This document shows, piece by piece, positions 1-8,634 of a stretch of 64,000 bases of DNA. Below the pieces are notes generated by a model, which had not been told where the DNA came from, did no database searches, and worked only from the letters and a program-made list of their open reading frames with translations. The DNA is from Paracoccus fistulariae (GTDB taxonomy: Bacteria > Pseudomonadota > Alphaproteobacteria > Rhodobacterales > Rhodobacteraceae): positions 1 through 64,000 of the forward strand of contig NZ_CP067136.1 of the NCBI RefSeq assembly GCF_028553785.1, in the 5' to 3' direction. Each line of letters begins with the position of its first letter. Position 1 is the stretch's first letter. The translations under genes were made by a program, and so were the position numbers.

Positions 1-813
1 CAGGATGCGCCGCGCGGTCTTCGGCGCCAGATCCAGAAGCGCGCGGATCGCATCCCCGGTGCGTTCTCGCGCTCGGAGTTCCAGCACCTGGCCCACGAAG
101 ACCAACGCGACGATCACCACCGCCGCCTCGAAATAGGTGCCGACGCCGTGGCCCATCCGGTACTGTTCCGGAAACACCCCCGGCAGGAACGTCGCGACGA
201 GCGAGTAAAGGTAGGCCGCCGCCACGCCGATGCTGATCAGCGTCCACATGTTTGGGCTGCGGTTCACAATGGAGTCCCAGCCGCGCCGGAAGAAAGGCAA
301 GGCGGCCCAGAGGATGATCGGCGTTGCCAGCACGAACTCGAGATAACTTGCGGTCTGATGCCCGATCCAGTCGCGCACTGGCAGCGCGACCAGTTCACCC
401 ATCGTCAGGATGATGAGCGGCACCGCCGCCGCCGCCGAAATCCACATCCGACGCGTGAAGTCGGTCAGCTCCTCGCTGGGCTCATCCGACGGCACCATCG
501 GTTCCAGCGCCATGCCGCAGATCGGGCAGGACCCCGGCGCATCGCGGACGATCTCGGGATGCATCGGACAGGTGTACTGGACGTTGGCCGGAGCAGCCTT
601 CTTCTGTCCGGCGGCCCGGCCCGAGGCGTAGAACCACGGATCCGCCTTGAACTTCGACTGGCATTTCTCCGAACAGAAATGAAAGGTCTCTCCCTGGAAC
701 TCGGCGTGACGCCCGTCCGGCTTGACCGCGACCGTCATCCCGCAGACCGGGTCCTTTGCGGTATTCGCCCCCGCCGGAATGTCGGGCGCCGCGTGATGGT
801 GATCGTGCTCCAT
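1..813 (-). CDS. Heavy-metal (copper) P-type ATPase with YHS domain, N-terminal part
   Basis: This is the N-terminal 271 residues of a P1B-type metal-transporting ATPase; the catalytic half lies beyond the left edge. The start at 813 gives a His-rich N-terminus (MEHDHHH). A YHS metal-binding domain follows at about residues 21-62 (DPVCGMTV, then FCSEKC), then a heavy-metal-binding zinc-ribbon-like domain at about 80-106 (TCPMHP, CPICGMALEP), then four hydrophobic segments from about residue 122. This architecture is typical of copper exporters that receive metal from periplasmic or cytosolic donors. It is the last visible gene of a leftward run that includes a multicopper oxidase, and csoR is nearby, so copper (or silver) is the likely substrate. 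The phosphorylation motif DKTGT and the CPx motif cannot be seen here. Confidence 0.9.
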   Translation of the reverse strand, partial: MEHDHHHAAPDIPAGANTAKDPVCGMTVAVKPDGRHAEFQGETFHFCSEKCQSKFKADPWFYASGRAAGQKKAAPANVQYTCPMHPEIVRDAPGSCPICGMALEPMVPSDEPSEELTDFTRRMWISAAAAVPLIILTMGELVALPVRDWIGHQTASYLEFVLATPIILWAALPFFRRGWDSIVNRSPNMWTLISIGVAAAYLYSLVATFLPGVFPEQYRMGHGVGTYFEAAVVIVALVFVGQVLELRARERTGDAIRALLDLAPKTARRIL

Positions 814-880
814 AGTCTGCCAGCCTTTCGATCTCTTGTTTCAGCTTGCCGCTTCCAGCCGTTGGAAGCTCAAGCTCTTT

Positions 881-2191
881 TCAATGGTGGTCGTGAGCGC
901 CTTCCAGGGCGGGATTCCGTGCGAGGAAGATTCCGACGAACAGGAACACCAGCGCCATGCCGATCGCACCCAGGACGACGATCAAGGGGTCGGACTGCCA
1001 TTTCATCGCGGCGAAGGCGGCCAGCACCACGGCATCAAGTGCGATTGCCGTCAGCAACACCCAGCCCCGAGCGCCGATTTCTTCGCGCAGATGCCGGAAC
1101 ACGCCGAAATGGATGATCATGTCCATCACCAGATAGAAGAAGGCCCCGAGCGAGGCGATGCGGCTGAGGTCGAAGAAGACCGTCAGGAAGCCTGCGATCA
1201 CGACGGTGTAGACGAGTGTGTGGTCCTTGATCGTGCCTGGCATCCCGAAATGGCTGTGCGGGATCATCTTCATGTCCGTCAGCATCGCCAGCATCCGCGA
1301 GACGGCAAACACGCTGGCGATCAGGCCCGAGGCAGTTGCCACCAGCGCAAGCGCCACCGTCAGGTAGAAGCCGGTTTGCCCGAGGGCTGGTTGGGCCGCT
1401 TCAGCCAGCGCGTAGTCCTTCGCCGCCACGATGCGATCGAGCGGCAGGCTGGAGCCGACCGCGAATGCGACCAGCAGGTAGACGACGACGCAGATGGCGA
1501 TGGACAGGACTATGGCCCGGCCCACGTTCCGATGCGGATTGGTCACCTCGGCGCCGCTGTTGGTGATGGTCGTGAACCCCTTGAAGGCGAGAATGGACAG
1601 CGCGACCGACGCCACGAACCCACCCGCACGAAAATCTCCGCCCGACGCTTCGAACGAAATGCCGCTGGCCCACAGACCGGCCGCCCCGAACAGCGCAATG
1701 CCGCCCACCTTGAGAATGGCCATGATAATGGACAGCAGCCCGACCGACCGGTTGCCAGAGACGTTCACGAGATAGGCGAAGACGATCAGCCCCACGCCGA
1801 GGACCGGCACGAGAATGCTGTCCGGATCGCCGCCGAAGGCTCGCAGGGTGTAGGTTCCGAAGGTGCGCGCGACGAGGCTTTCGTTGATGACCATCGACAG
1901 CGCCATCAGGAGAGCTGCGCCCGCCGCGACCGTCGTCGGTCCGTAGGCTTTCTTCAGGATCATCCCGATGCCGCCCGCAGACGGGTATGCGTTCGACATC
2001 TTGATATAGGTGTAGGCGCTGAAGGCGGTCACGATGGCGCCGACCACGAACGAGAGCGGGAAGAGAGGCCCGGCGAGTTCGGCGATCTGGCCGGTCAGCG
2101 CGAAGATGCCCGCGCCGATCATCACGCCGGTGCCCATGGCGACCGCGCCAGGCAGGGTGATGCTGTTCTTCTCGTAATCGCTTTTCGTCAT
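881..2191 (-). CDS. APC-family amino acid/polyamine permease
   Basis: The 436-residue product has about twelve hydrophobic segments and begins with the APC-superfamily signature of helix 1 (GTGVMIGAGIFALTG), a glycine-rich substrate-binding stretch. The family transports amino acids, polyamines or organic cations across the inner membrane; the substrate cannot be told from sequence. Its start overlaps the stop of the upstream VTT-protein gene by 4 bp (ATGA), so the two are translationally coupled. The position between a copper oxidase and a metal ATPase suggests it travels with the metal island, but a direct role in metal resistance is inference. Confidence 0.85.
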   Translation of the reverse strand: MTKSDYEKNSITLPGAVAMGTGVMIGAGIFALTGQIAELAGPLFPLSFVVGAIVTAFSAYTYIKMSNAYPSAGGIGMILKKAYGPTTVAAGAALLMALSMVINESLVARTFGTYTLRAFGGDPDSILVPVLGVGLIVFAYLVNVSGNRSVGLLSIIMAILKVGGIALFGAAGLWASGISFEASGGDFRAGGFVASVALSILAFKGFTTITNSGAEVTNPHRNVGRAIVLSIAICVVVYLLVAFAVGSSLPLDRIVAAKDYALAEAAQPALGQTGFYLTVALALVATASGLIASVFAVSRMLAMLTDMKMIPHSHFGMPGTIKDHTLVYTVVIAGFLTVFFDLSRIASLGAFFYLVMDMIIHFGVFRHLREEIGARGWVLLTAIALDAVVLAAFAAMKWQSDPLIVVLGAIGMALVFLFVGIFLARNPALEGAHDHH

Positions 2192-2862
2192 GGATTTTCC
2201 TTTTCAGGCTTTTGCCGCAGCGCCACCCAGAGCAGCGGCAGCCCCGTCACAAGCCCGAGTCCGAGCACCGCCCATGTCGCGCGGCCGAGGTCTCCGCTAA
2301 CCGCCTCACCGCCGAAATGTGCCAGCAGGAAGCTTGCCGGGATGATCCCCGCCAATGTTGCGAGGGCGAAAAGCCAGGCGTGCAATCGGCTCAGTCGGGC
2401 CGCGTAGCTGATCATGTCGAAGGACACGAAGGGCATCAGGCGGCTGGCAAAAACCGTCGCCGTCAACGCGGTCTGCGAGCCGAGAAGCCCGGCATCGACG
2501 CGATCACCGAACACCCGCCGCAAGACATCATGCCCCAGAACCCGTGCGAGACCGAAGGCGATCAGCGCCCCGAGCTCGGCGCCGATGACGACCTGCACGG
2601 TCCCCCAGAGATGTCCGTAGGCCGCTCCGGCCGCCAGTGCGATCGGCGCGCTCGGGATGGGGCTGGCCACGACCGCAAGGGTCATAAGCGTGACGATCAG
2701 GACCGGCCCCCAGAGACCGGCGCGCGCCACCAGCATTTCCAGACGCTCGACGTCCAGAAGGCTGCGCGCCTCGGCGAATACCGAAGGCGCGAACTGCCAG
2801 ACAGCGAGCAGTCCGATCCCGAGGATCGCAAGGCCCGTGAGGATGGCGGCGCGCAGGCTCAT
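2188..2862 (-). CDS. TVP38/TMEM64 (VTT domain) membrane protein
   Basis: The 224-residue inner-membrane protein has an N-terminal hydrophobic anchor and then the VTT (SNARE-associated/DedA-like) core, with the typical small-residue-rich loops at about residues 68-80 (SPIPSAPIALAAGAAYG) and a later G-x-x-x-G rich reentrant segment. DedA/TMEM64 relatives act in lipid scrambling or transport; the role of this one is unknown. It lies 1 bp after the DUF302 gene and overlaps the permease gene by 4 bp, so it is part of the leftward metal-resistance transcription unit. Homologues are often found beside mercuric or copper resistance genes. Confidence 0.8.
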   Translation of the reverse strand: MSLRAAILTGLAILGIGLLAVWQFAPSVFAEARSLLDVERLEMLVARAGLWGPVLIVTLMTLAVVASPIPSAPIALAAGAAYGHLWGTVQVVIGAELGALIAFGLARVLGHDVLRRVFGDRVDAGLLGSQTALTATVFASRLMPFVSFDMISYAARLSRLHAWLFALATLAGIIPASFLLAHFGGEAVSGDLGRATWAVLGLGLVTGLPLLWVALRQKPEKENP

Positions 2863-2863
2863 C

Positions 2864-3250
2864 TCAGATCGCCTCGACGGCTTTCGCCAGCAGGTCGCGC
2901 ACCTCGCCTGCCACGGCCGTCAGCTCGGCGTTCTCGATCGCCTGCATCGACGCCACAGGATCGATAGCGCTGACCTCGACGCCGTCCTCGACTTCGCGCA
3001 AGATGACGTTGCAGGGCAGCATCGCGCCCACCCTAGGCTCGATCCCGATCGCCTGATGTGCCATCTTGGGGTTGCAGGCACCGAGGATGCGATAGGCCGG
3101 CATCTCGACATCCAACTTCTTTTTCATCGTCGCTTTGACGTCGATCTCGGTCAGGACGCCAAAGCCATTATCAGCAAGCGCCTTTCGCGCCCGAGCGTCG
3201 ACGTCGTCGATACCCGCGTCGGGGATAATTCGATTGATCGTGTAGGCCAT
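2864..3250 (-). CDS. DUF302 domain protein
   Basis: The 128-residue soluble protein matches the DUF302 family across its whole length. It shows the family core pattern: FGVLTEIDVKATMKKKL, then a Y-x-I-L-G-A-C-N-P motif, then a conserved P-C-N-V-I-L strand near residue 78. Both cysteines are in the conserved positions. DUF302 proteins are common in copper- and sulfur-stress islands; their biochemical role is not established. It has no signal peptide. The gene is between a 41-residue membrane peptide gene and a VTT membrane protein gene in the leftward run. Confidence 0.85.
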   Translation of the reverse strand: MAYTINRIIPDAGIDDVDARARKALADNGFGVLTEIDVKATMKKKLDVEMPAYRILGACNPKMAHQAIGIEPRVGAMLPCNVILREVEDGVEVSAIDPVASMQAIENAELTAVAGEVRDLLAKAVEAI

Positions 3251-3266
3251 TGCGAACTCCTTTCTT

Positions 3267-3392
3267 TTATTTACGAAGATATTTTATCAGCGCTGCTATG
3301 ATCAAAACAATGAGCGCCAAGCAAAGCAGACCGAACAGCCAGCCAAACCCCATCCCGAAACCCATTCCGGGGCCCATATCATTCCAGTTCAT
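3267..3392 (-). CDS. 41-residue Met/Gly-rich single-pass membrane peptide
   Basis: A short ORF begins at 3392 behind an AGGAGGATGAGGTG ribosome-binding stretch and stops at 3267. The peptide has a Met/Gly-rich head (MNWNDMGPGMGFGMGFG) followed by one strongly hydrophobic helix and a basic tail (KYLRK). Such small hydrophobic proteins are common next to copper oxidase genes; the four methionines spaced by glycine could bind Cu(I), which is inference. It lies between the multicopper oxidase and DUF302 genes on the same strand. It is real by start signal, composition and context, but has no family I can name. Confidence 0.7.
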   Translation of the reverse strand: MNWNDMGPGMGFGMGFGWLFGLLCLALIVLIIAALIKYLRK

Positions 3393-3516
3393 CACCTCAT
3401 CCTCCTTGTTTCCTGCTGAGTGGTGCGCCCTGCAACCGGCCCTTGCGACAACATCGCGCAGAACAACACGGCACGGAGCCAGTGTCCGGGCGCTCCATCC
3501 GAACGCCCCGCCCCAA

Positions 3517-5031
3517 TTAAACCGACGCTGTGACCGCGAGTTCGGTCATCATGCCGGTCGCCAAATGCGGCATGTGATGGCAATGCAGCATCCAGCTCGC
3601 GGCCTCGCCGGCGTCTAGGGCGACGTCGACCATCGACATTGGCGGCACGTGAATCGTGTCTCGAAGTGCGCCGGCAACGCGTCGCCCGTTCAACCCGACG
3701 ACCTGGAACACATGGCCATGCAGATGCATCGGGTGGGCCATCATCGACATATTGTGGAACGACAGCACGACTCGCTCGCCGCTGCGCGCGATGATCGGCT
3801 GGTGCTGTCCCCAGACGGCCCCGTTGATCGTCCAGACGTAAGGCTGCATCGAGCCGCCCAGCATCAGCATCTGGCTGCGATCCACCGGCCGATCAGGCAG
3901 GGCATCGCGGGCGATCAGGCGCGATTCCTGCGCAAGATCGGTGTCGAACGCCGGTGCCTCGGTCTCCGCCATGGCATCTAGACGTCGGACATCGGCACCC
4001 TGCGTGGCGAGGATCAGGCCAGTGCGCTCCCGCGCGCCTTCCCGCAGTGCGAGGATCGGCCAGGCGCCGCCTTCGTTCGGCAGGTCGATCTCGATGTCCA
4101 GGCGCTGGCCCATCGCCAGCCCGAACCGCGTGCCAGCGAGAGGCTGGACGGCGTGCCCGTCTACCGCGACCAGCCGCGCCTCGGCACCGCCGGTCTCGAT
4201 CCAGAACACCGTCGCCGCGGCGGCGTTGATGACCCGAAGCCGGATACGGCCACCGCGCTCGACCTGCACCACCTCGGGATCCGAAAGCGTGCGGTCGTTG
4301 GCGAGATAGGCGTCCCAGTCGTAGTCGTTGAGGTCCATCGCCATGCCGTCCATGGCGCCCATTCCCGTCATGCCACCCATGGCGCCGTGATCCATGCCAC
4401 CCATCGGCATGTTCCCCATCGCGCCGTGGTCCATGGCCGCCATGCCGCCCATGACCGCGCCGTGGCCGCCTCCATGACCGCCGGCGGTCCCGTGGCCGCC
4501 AAGGATCTCGGCCATCACCTCCTCGGGTGCCTTGAACGAGAAATCATGCAGGAACAGCACCACCTCCTGCCGGTCGGCGGCGACATCCTCGGCGCTGCGC
4601 ACGATCAGCGGCGCGGCCAGAAGGCGCATCTCGTGCAGCGGCACATGCGCGTGCATCCAGTAGGTGCCGGGCAGCGGCGCGAAGTCATAGGCGCGAGTCT
4701 CGCCGGGGGCGAGCATCGGCAAAGGCATGTCGGGCACGCCATCCTGTGCGTTGGGCGGGATCTGGCCGTGCCAGTGGATCAGCGTATCAGTATCGAGATC
4801 GTTGCGCAGATCCACCCGGAACCGCGCGCCGGGATCGAGTGTCAGCCCCTGTCCGGCTGGCCCGGCAAGACCCCAGACGGTGGCGGCGCGACCGTCGATG
4901 TCGAGCGTCCGGGTGGCGGCGTGCAGCGACAGCGGGGCGGCGCCCTGCGCTGCCGCGATCCGGGGCAGATGCGCATAGGCCAGCATGGCGGCGCCAGCGG
5001 CAAGAAAGCCGCGTCGTGAAAGGGTATTCAT
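3517..5031 (-). CDS. Multicopper oxidase, Tat-exported, with Met/His/Gly-rich insert
   Basis: The protein (504 residues from the start at 5031) is a periplasmic laccase-like copper oxidase of the CopA/CueO type. It starts with a twin-arginine leader (SRRGFLAAGA). Copper ligands are visible as HWHG (86-89) and HAH (127-129) in the first cupredoxin domain, and HPMHLHGH plus HCHHMPHLATGM near the C-terminus for T1/T2/T3 sites. Between about 185 and 245 there is a low-complexity insert of MGGM, MDHGAMG and HGGGHG repeats, typical of Cu(I)-scavenging loops. An in-frame ATG 36 bp upstream would add residues before the Tat motif, so the later start was chosen. It probably oxidises Cu(I) to less toxic Cu(II). 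Confidence 0.95.
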   Translation of the reverse strand: MNTLSRRGFLAAGAAMLAYAHLPRIAAAQGAAPLSLHAATRTLDIDGRAATVWGLAGPAGQGLTLDPGARFRVDLRNDLDTDTLIHWHGQIPPNAQDGVPDMPLPMLAPGETRAYDFAPLPGTYWMHAHVPLHEMRLLAAPLIVRSAEDVAADRQEVVLFLHDFSFKAPEEVMAEILGGHGTAGGHGGGHGAVMGGMAAMDHGAMGNMPMGGMDHGAMGGMTGMGAMDGMAMDLNDYDWDAYLANDRTLSDPEVVQVERGGRIRLRVINAAAATVFWIETGGAEARLVAVDGHAVQPLAGTRFGLAMGQRLDIEIDLPNEGGAWPILALREGARERTGLILATQGADVRRLDAMAETEAPAFDTDLAQESRLIARDALPDRPVDRSQMLMLGGSMQPYVWTINGAVWGQHQPIIARSGERVVLSFHNMSMMAHPMHLHGHVFQVVGLNGRRVAGALRDTIHVPPMSMVDVALDAGEAASWMLHCHHMPHLATGMMTELAVTASV

Positions 5032-5106
5032 GGTCGTCTCCTCGGGACAGCTCGTCCCGTTCATCAAAACCGACAGGACGCCGCGGGCCTCGGCCCGGAC
5101 GCGCGA

Positions 5107-5463
5107 TCAGAGGAGACGGTGCTTGGGAGGTCGTTCGTTCAGTCCAGGTGCCCGACCGGCAAGCACTGCACCGGTGGGCAGGTCATGGCTGGCAGGCGCG
5201 TAAACGCTGGGCGAGTCTTCCCTCGGAAATGTCAGAAAGACCAAAAGACCTGAACAAAGCAACTCACAGCTTCCAGCATCCATCGATCCGCAGTGCTGTT
5301 CGCCGTCACAGGAACGGTCGCTGCCGGCCGCAACCTGCATCATCTCGCCGACATGCACCGAGTGATCCGGCTCTGCGCTCAAGCGCGCCGCATGCGCGGA
5401 GGTCACCGTCGTCATGACGGCGATCGCGAGTACGGCAAGCATGGTGACGAGGCGCGAGAACAT
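5107..5463 (-). CDS. Exported Cys/His-containing protein of the copper run
   Basis: The 118-residue product begins with a good signal peptide (MFSRLVTMLAVLAIAVMTTV, cleavage after AHA). The mature part contains several cysteines and histidines (DRSCDGEQHCGSMDAGSC) and a hydrophobic stretch (LLCSGLLVFLTF). It resembles the short DUF2946-like or unnamed proteins that precede multicopper oxidases in alphaproteobacterial copper islands. I do not recognise a named family. It is the first gene of the leftward run, 75 bp before the oxidase, and may deliver or buffer copper in the periplasm (inference). An in-frame start 36 bp upstream is possible but would spoil the signal peptide. Confidence 0.6.
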   Translation of the reverse strand: MFSRLVTMLAVLAIAVMTTVTSAHAARLSAEPDHSVHVGEMMQVAAGSDRSCDGEQHCGSMDAGSCELLCSGLLVFLTFPREDSPSVYAPASHDLPTGAVLAGRAPGLNERPPKHRLL

Positions 5464-5572
5464 GCCGGAAAGATAGGCGCTGGTCACGGGAATGTCCATT
5501 GCCTCCGGCGTCGCGCCTCTGGCAGAAATTCATCCTCGGCATGTAGCCAATAGAAATTCCTCGCCACCAATC

Positions 5573-6040
5573 ATGCAACTCATGCGAAAAGAACTCCGTA
5601 ATATCTTGTGGCCCGGGTTGCTCGTCGGAGGCCTGGTCATGGCGGTCTTCGCTGGCAGGCACTATGCCCAGACCGCATCCAACGCCGCGTCATCTGCAGA
5701 AGTCATCGAACAGGGCCGGCAGATCTATGCGGACCAATGTGCGTCCTGCCACGGTGCGCAGCTCGAGGGGCAGCCGGACTGGAAGACGCCCCTTCCGTCC
5801 GGGCGTCTCCCGGCGCCACCACACGATGCCGACGGCCACACGTGGCACCATCCCGATGACATCCTGTTCCGGATCGTCAAGGAGGGCACGGCCGCCATCG
5901 TCGGGGGCGGCTATAAGAGCGACATGCCGGGCTTTGCCGTCCTCAGCGACGCAGAGATCCAGGCTGCGCTCGCCTATATCAAGAGCACCTGGCCGGAGCG
6001 CGAGCGGACCTACCAGGAGAATGTGTCGCAAGCACGCTGA
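5573..6040 (+). CDS. Membrane-anchored or exported c-type cytochrome
   Basis: From the start at 5573 the 155-residue protein has an N-terminal hydrophobic segment (residues 11-28), a single haem-attachment site CASCH (56-60) and a later DMPGF motif supplying the axial methionine, the layout of a class I monohaem cytochrome c. An upstream in-frame start at 5492 would add 27 polar residues and was not used. It is divergent from the copper run, with about 110 bp between the starts. Such cytochromes accompany multicopper oxidases and may accept or donate electrons in the periplasm; the partner is not known. Confidence 0.9.
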   Translation: MQLMRKELRNILWPGLLVGGLVMAVFAGRHYAQTASNAASSAEVIEQGRQIYADQCASCHGAQLEGQPDWKTPLPSGRLPAPPHDADGHTWHHPDDILFRIVKEGTAAIVGGGYKSDMPGFAVLSDAEIQAALAYIKSTWPERERTYQENVSQAR

Positions 6041-6272
6041 GCGCTGATGGCACCTTCGGGATGGAGCTTCGCTGCAGGCCGGAGCTGCCCGTGCGACCGG
6101 CTGCTCAGTTTTCCGAGGCCCACCCGGTGACAGTTGTGGCTGCCGGACAGAAGCGGCATATTTGGATCGACCTGATGGCGAAACCTTTGGGAGGGATGTT
6201 CGTGGGATTATTCATGGCTTACTTGGCATTTGAAGCGCGCTCGATCTTGGCGCCGCCTCGGGTTTTCCCTCG

Positions 6273-7550
6273 ATGAACAATCCCGGCTCCAGTTCATCGA
6301 AGCGGGTTCAGGACCGCACGGACCGACTCAACAAGAACTGCTTCTGCGTTACACTGGACCTTCCATCGCTTCGCGAAGCGATGGAGCGCGAGGCCGGTGA
6401 GCCGGCATTCTTCGAGACGTTCATCCGCCCCAAGGCCCATCTGTTCTCGCACGTACCGGTGTTCCTTTCGGCCACCACCGTGGATGAGATGCGCGCCATC
6501 GCAGCGGCTGTGGAGACCACCGCCCAACTCGCGGCATACAAAGCCGCGGTCCTTTCCTGGGCGCCGGAAATCGCGCGGGCGGATCACGGTCCGATCGGGG
6601 CATTGATGGGCTACGACTTTCATCTTGGCGAAGACGGCCCCCGGCTGATCGAGATCAATACCAACGCCGGCGGGGCATTTCTCAATGCCTTTCTTGCAAG
6701 GGCGCAGCGCGCGTGTTGTGCCGAAATGGATATCCCCCCGGCGCTGCCATCGTTCGAGGACGCGGCGTTTCGCATGTTCCAGAACGAATGGATTCGGCAG
6801 CGGGGAACGGGCACGCCACAACGCATCGCCATCATCGATGACAATCCGCCGGAACAGTACCTTTATCCCGAGTTCGTGCTCGCGCGGCAAGTTTTGGCGG
6901 CACGAGGGGTAGACGCGGTCATCGCCGACGCCGGTCACCTTAGCTACGACGATGGTCGGCTCAGCGTCGACGGAAAGACGATCGATCTCGTTTACAATCG
7001 GGTCACCGATTTCGCCTTTGATCAGCCCGAGCACAAGGCATTGCAGGAATCCTACCGTGATGGCGCGGTTGTCGTAACGCCGAATCCGCACAACCACGCG
7101 CTCCTTGCCGACAAGCGCAACCTTTCGCTTCTTTCGAATTCCGCGACACTTGAGGCATGGGGAGTCGACCCGGGGATTCGGGCCGGGCTTGCTGCCGTTC
7201 CACGCACCGTTTTGGTCAATCCCGACAACGCTGATGCACTTTGGAAATCCCGCAAGGACCTGTTCTTCAAGCCGACAGGAGGACATGGTGGCAAGGCGGT
7301 ATATCGTGGCGACAAGCTGACGAAAGGAGTCTGGGCGGAGATCGCGGGAGGCGGATACGTTGCCCAGACGCTGGTCCGCCCCAGCGAGCGCATGATCAAG
7401 ATCGACGAGACACCCCAGAGGCGCAAAATGGACGTGCGACTGTATACCTATGATGGGCAGGTGCTTCTGGTGGCCGCGCGCCTTTATCAAGGTCAGACCA
7501 CGAACTTCAGGACACCTGGGGGCGGTTTTGCGCCGGTGTTCATGATCTGA
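6273..7550 (+). CDS. ATP-grasp-like protein of unknown function
   Basis: The 425-residue cytosolic protein has the features of an ATP-grasp ligase: a glycine-rich nucleotide loop (FFKPTGGHGGKAVYRG, about 334-349), an acidic/Asn metal site (LIEINTNAGG, about 127-136) and a final RTPGGGFAPV segment. It carries no signal peptide. ATP-grasp enzymes join a carboxylate to an amine or thiol through an acylphosphate; glutathionyl- or peptide-forming relatives are known, but I cannot assign a substrate. The preceding 230 bp hold no convincing gene. The location in a copper island suggests a role in making a thiol or peptide metal buffer, which is speculation. Confidence 0.65.
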   Translation: MNNPGSSSSKRVQDRTDRLNKNCFCVTLDLPSLREAMEREAGEPAFFETFIRPKAHLFSHVPVFLSATTVDEMRAIAAAVETTAQLAAYKAAVLSWAPEIARADHGPIGALMGYDFHLGEDGPRLIEINTNAGGAFLNAFLARAQRACCAEMDIPPALPSFEDAAFRMFQNEWIRQRGTGTPQRIAIIDDNPPEQYLYPEFVLARQVLAARGVDAVIADAGHLSYDDGRLSVDGKTIDLVYNRVTDFAFDQPEHKALQESYRDGAVVVTPNPHNHALLADKRNLSLLSNSATLEAWGVDPGIRAGLAAVPRTVLVNPDNADALWKSRKDLFFKPTGGHGGKAVYRGDKLTKGVWAEIAGGGYVAQTLVRPSERMIKIDETPQRRKMDVRLYTYDGQVLLVAARLYQGQTTNFRTPGGGFAPVFMI

Positions 7551-7570
7551 AGCGTGAACTGGCGGACACG

Positions 7571-8431
7571 TCAGCCCGCCTCGCACCCGTAGAAGCCGCG
7601 GTAGCCCACGCTCAGCCCCTCATCGAGTTCGAACACGAGCTCCGCGTTCTGGCGCCAATCGGCCTCGTCGCCGAGCGGCTGCACCGTGATCGTGGTGCCG
7701 GGCGCCGAGTACGTCGTCGCACCCTCCTGCGAACCTCCCTCCGCCTCCAGAGAGATCAGGACGCCGTTCAGCTTCACCGCAGCCCCGCCGCCTTCGCTCG
7801 CCCAGAGGATCGGATCGGATTCGGGGCTGCGGTTGAACGTGCAGGGAGCAGGCGCCCCGAGCACCCGGTCGGCCTCGGCTTCCGGCATCGGCGCGAGGTC
7901 GAGCCCGCTGATGAGGGTGTTCGAAAGCGCGTCCTCGACGCTGCCCGGCTCGGCCGGCGGGTCCTGATAGATGCTCTCCACCACGTTCCCGGCGGACACC
8001 TCGGCGATCAGGTAGCGCATCTCCGCGATCTCGCGGCGCTGCGCCTCGATGATTTCGTCGGCGAGGTGGCGAACGCGCGGATCGCGGATTTGCGCCCGCT
8101 CAGAGGTCATGATCGCGATCGAGTGGTGCGGGATCATTGCCCGCATGTAGCTCGGACCCGAGACCGTGACCTGGCTGCGCACCAGCCAGAGCGACAGGGC
8201 AAAGACGATGATCGCGCCGACGAAGATCGCGATGTTCAGGCCCTTGTTCGAGTACATCCCGAGCATGTAGGCGAGCATGATGACGGCCATCGTCGCCCCC
8301 ATCATGATCGCCATATAGGTACGTGTCTCCGAGAAGAAGACGTGTTCCCAAGCGTAGGTGTTGAGGTACATCAGGATGAACATCACCACTGTGGAAGTGA
8401 GGATCATCAGGCCGAAACGGATATAGGACAT
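7571..8431 (-). CDS. DUF305 membrane protein
   Basis: The 286-residue protein has three or four N-terminal hydrophobic helices (about 1-105) and then a DUF305 four-helix core with the hallmark MIPHHSIAIMTS motif (residues about 119-130), in which the His-His and Met residues probably bind copper. A C-terminal periplasmic-looking domain of about 110 residues follows (ACxFxR near 199 and a final CEAG). DUF305 proteins occur widely with copper resistance genes. The gene diverges from csoR, and the CsoR-type operator lies 98 bp before its start, so copper-responsive control is likely. Confidence 0.85.
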   Translation of the reverse strand: MSYIRFGLMILTSTVVMFILMYLNTYAWEHVFFSETRTYMAIMMGATMAVIMLAYMLGMYSNKGLNIAIFVGAIIVFALSLWLVRSQVTVSGPSYMRAMIPHHSIAIMTSERAQIRDPRVRHLADEIIEAQRREIAEMRYLIAEVSAGNVVESIYQDPPAEPGSVEDALSNTLISGLDLAPMPEAEADRVLGAPAPCTFNRSPESDPILWASEGGGAAVKLNGVLISLEAEGGSQEGATTYSAPGTTITVQPLGDEADWRQNAELVFELDEGLSVGYRGFYGCEAG

Positions 8432-8528
8432 GTCGCGACTTCCTGCTCGTTCTGCAATCTGCTTGAGGGCAACTGGGCAGTCGCATCTGCCAACGCAGAA
8501 CTCGGCGGGCGTCCGGAGACGCAGCCCA

Positions 8529-8545
8529 ATACCCCAAGGGGGTAT
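8529..8545. promoter_or_regulatory. CsoR-type operator
   Basis: The sequence ATACCCCAAGGGGGTAT is a near-perfect inverted repeat of the G/C-tract form bound by copper-sensing CsoR repressors. It lies in the divergent region between the DUF305 gene (starting at 8431, leftward) and csoR (starting at 8635, rightward), where it could control both promoters. The match is by pattern; binding has not been shown. Confidence 0.8.
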
Positions 8546-8634
8546 GATTCAACACGCGATGGCCTGTGAGGTTCCGAGGAACCCTTCCGCACAAAGCTCG
8601 GTTCCCCCGTATCGTAGCAAGAGACCAGCCCGCC

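Noticed and set aside
836..2407. 523-codon open frame on the plus strand
   Set aside because: It is the antisense shadow of the APC permease and VTT genes; composition is His/Arg/Asp-rich without motifs.
6061..6276. 71-codon frame before the ATP-grasp gene
   Set aside because: No good ribosome-binding site, no homology I can recognise, and only a weak hydrophobic segment; treated as intergenic.
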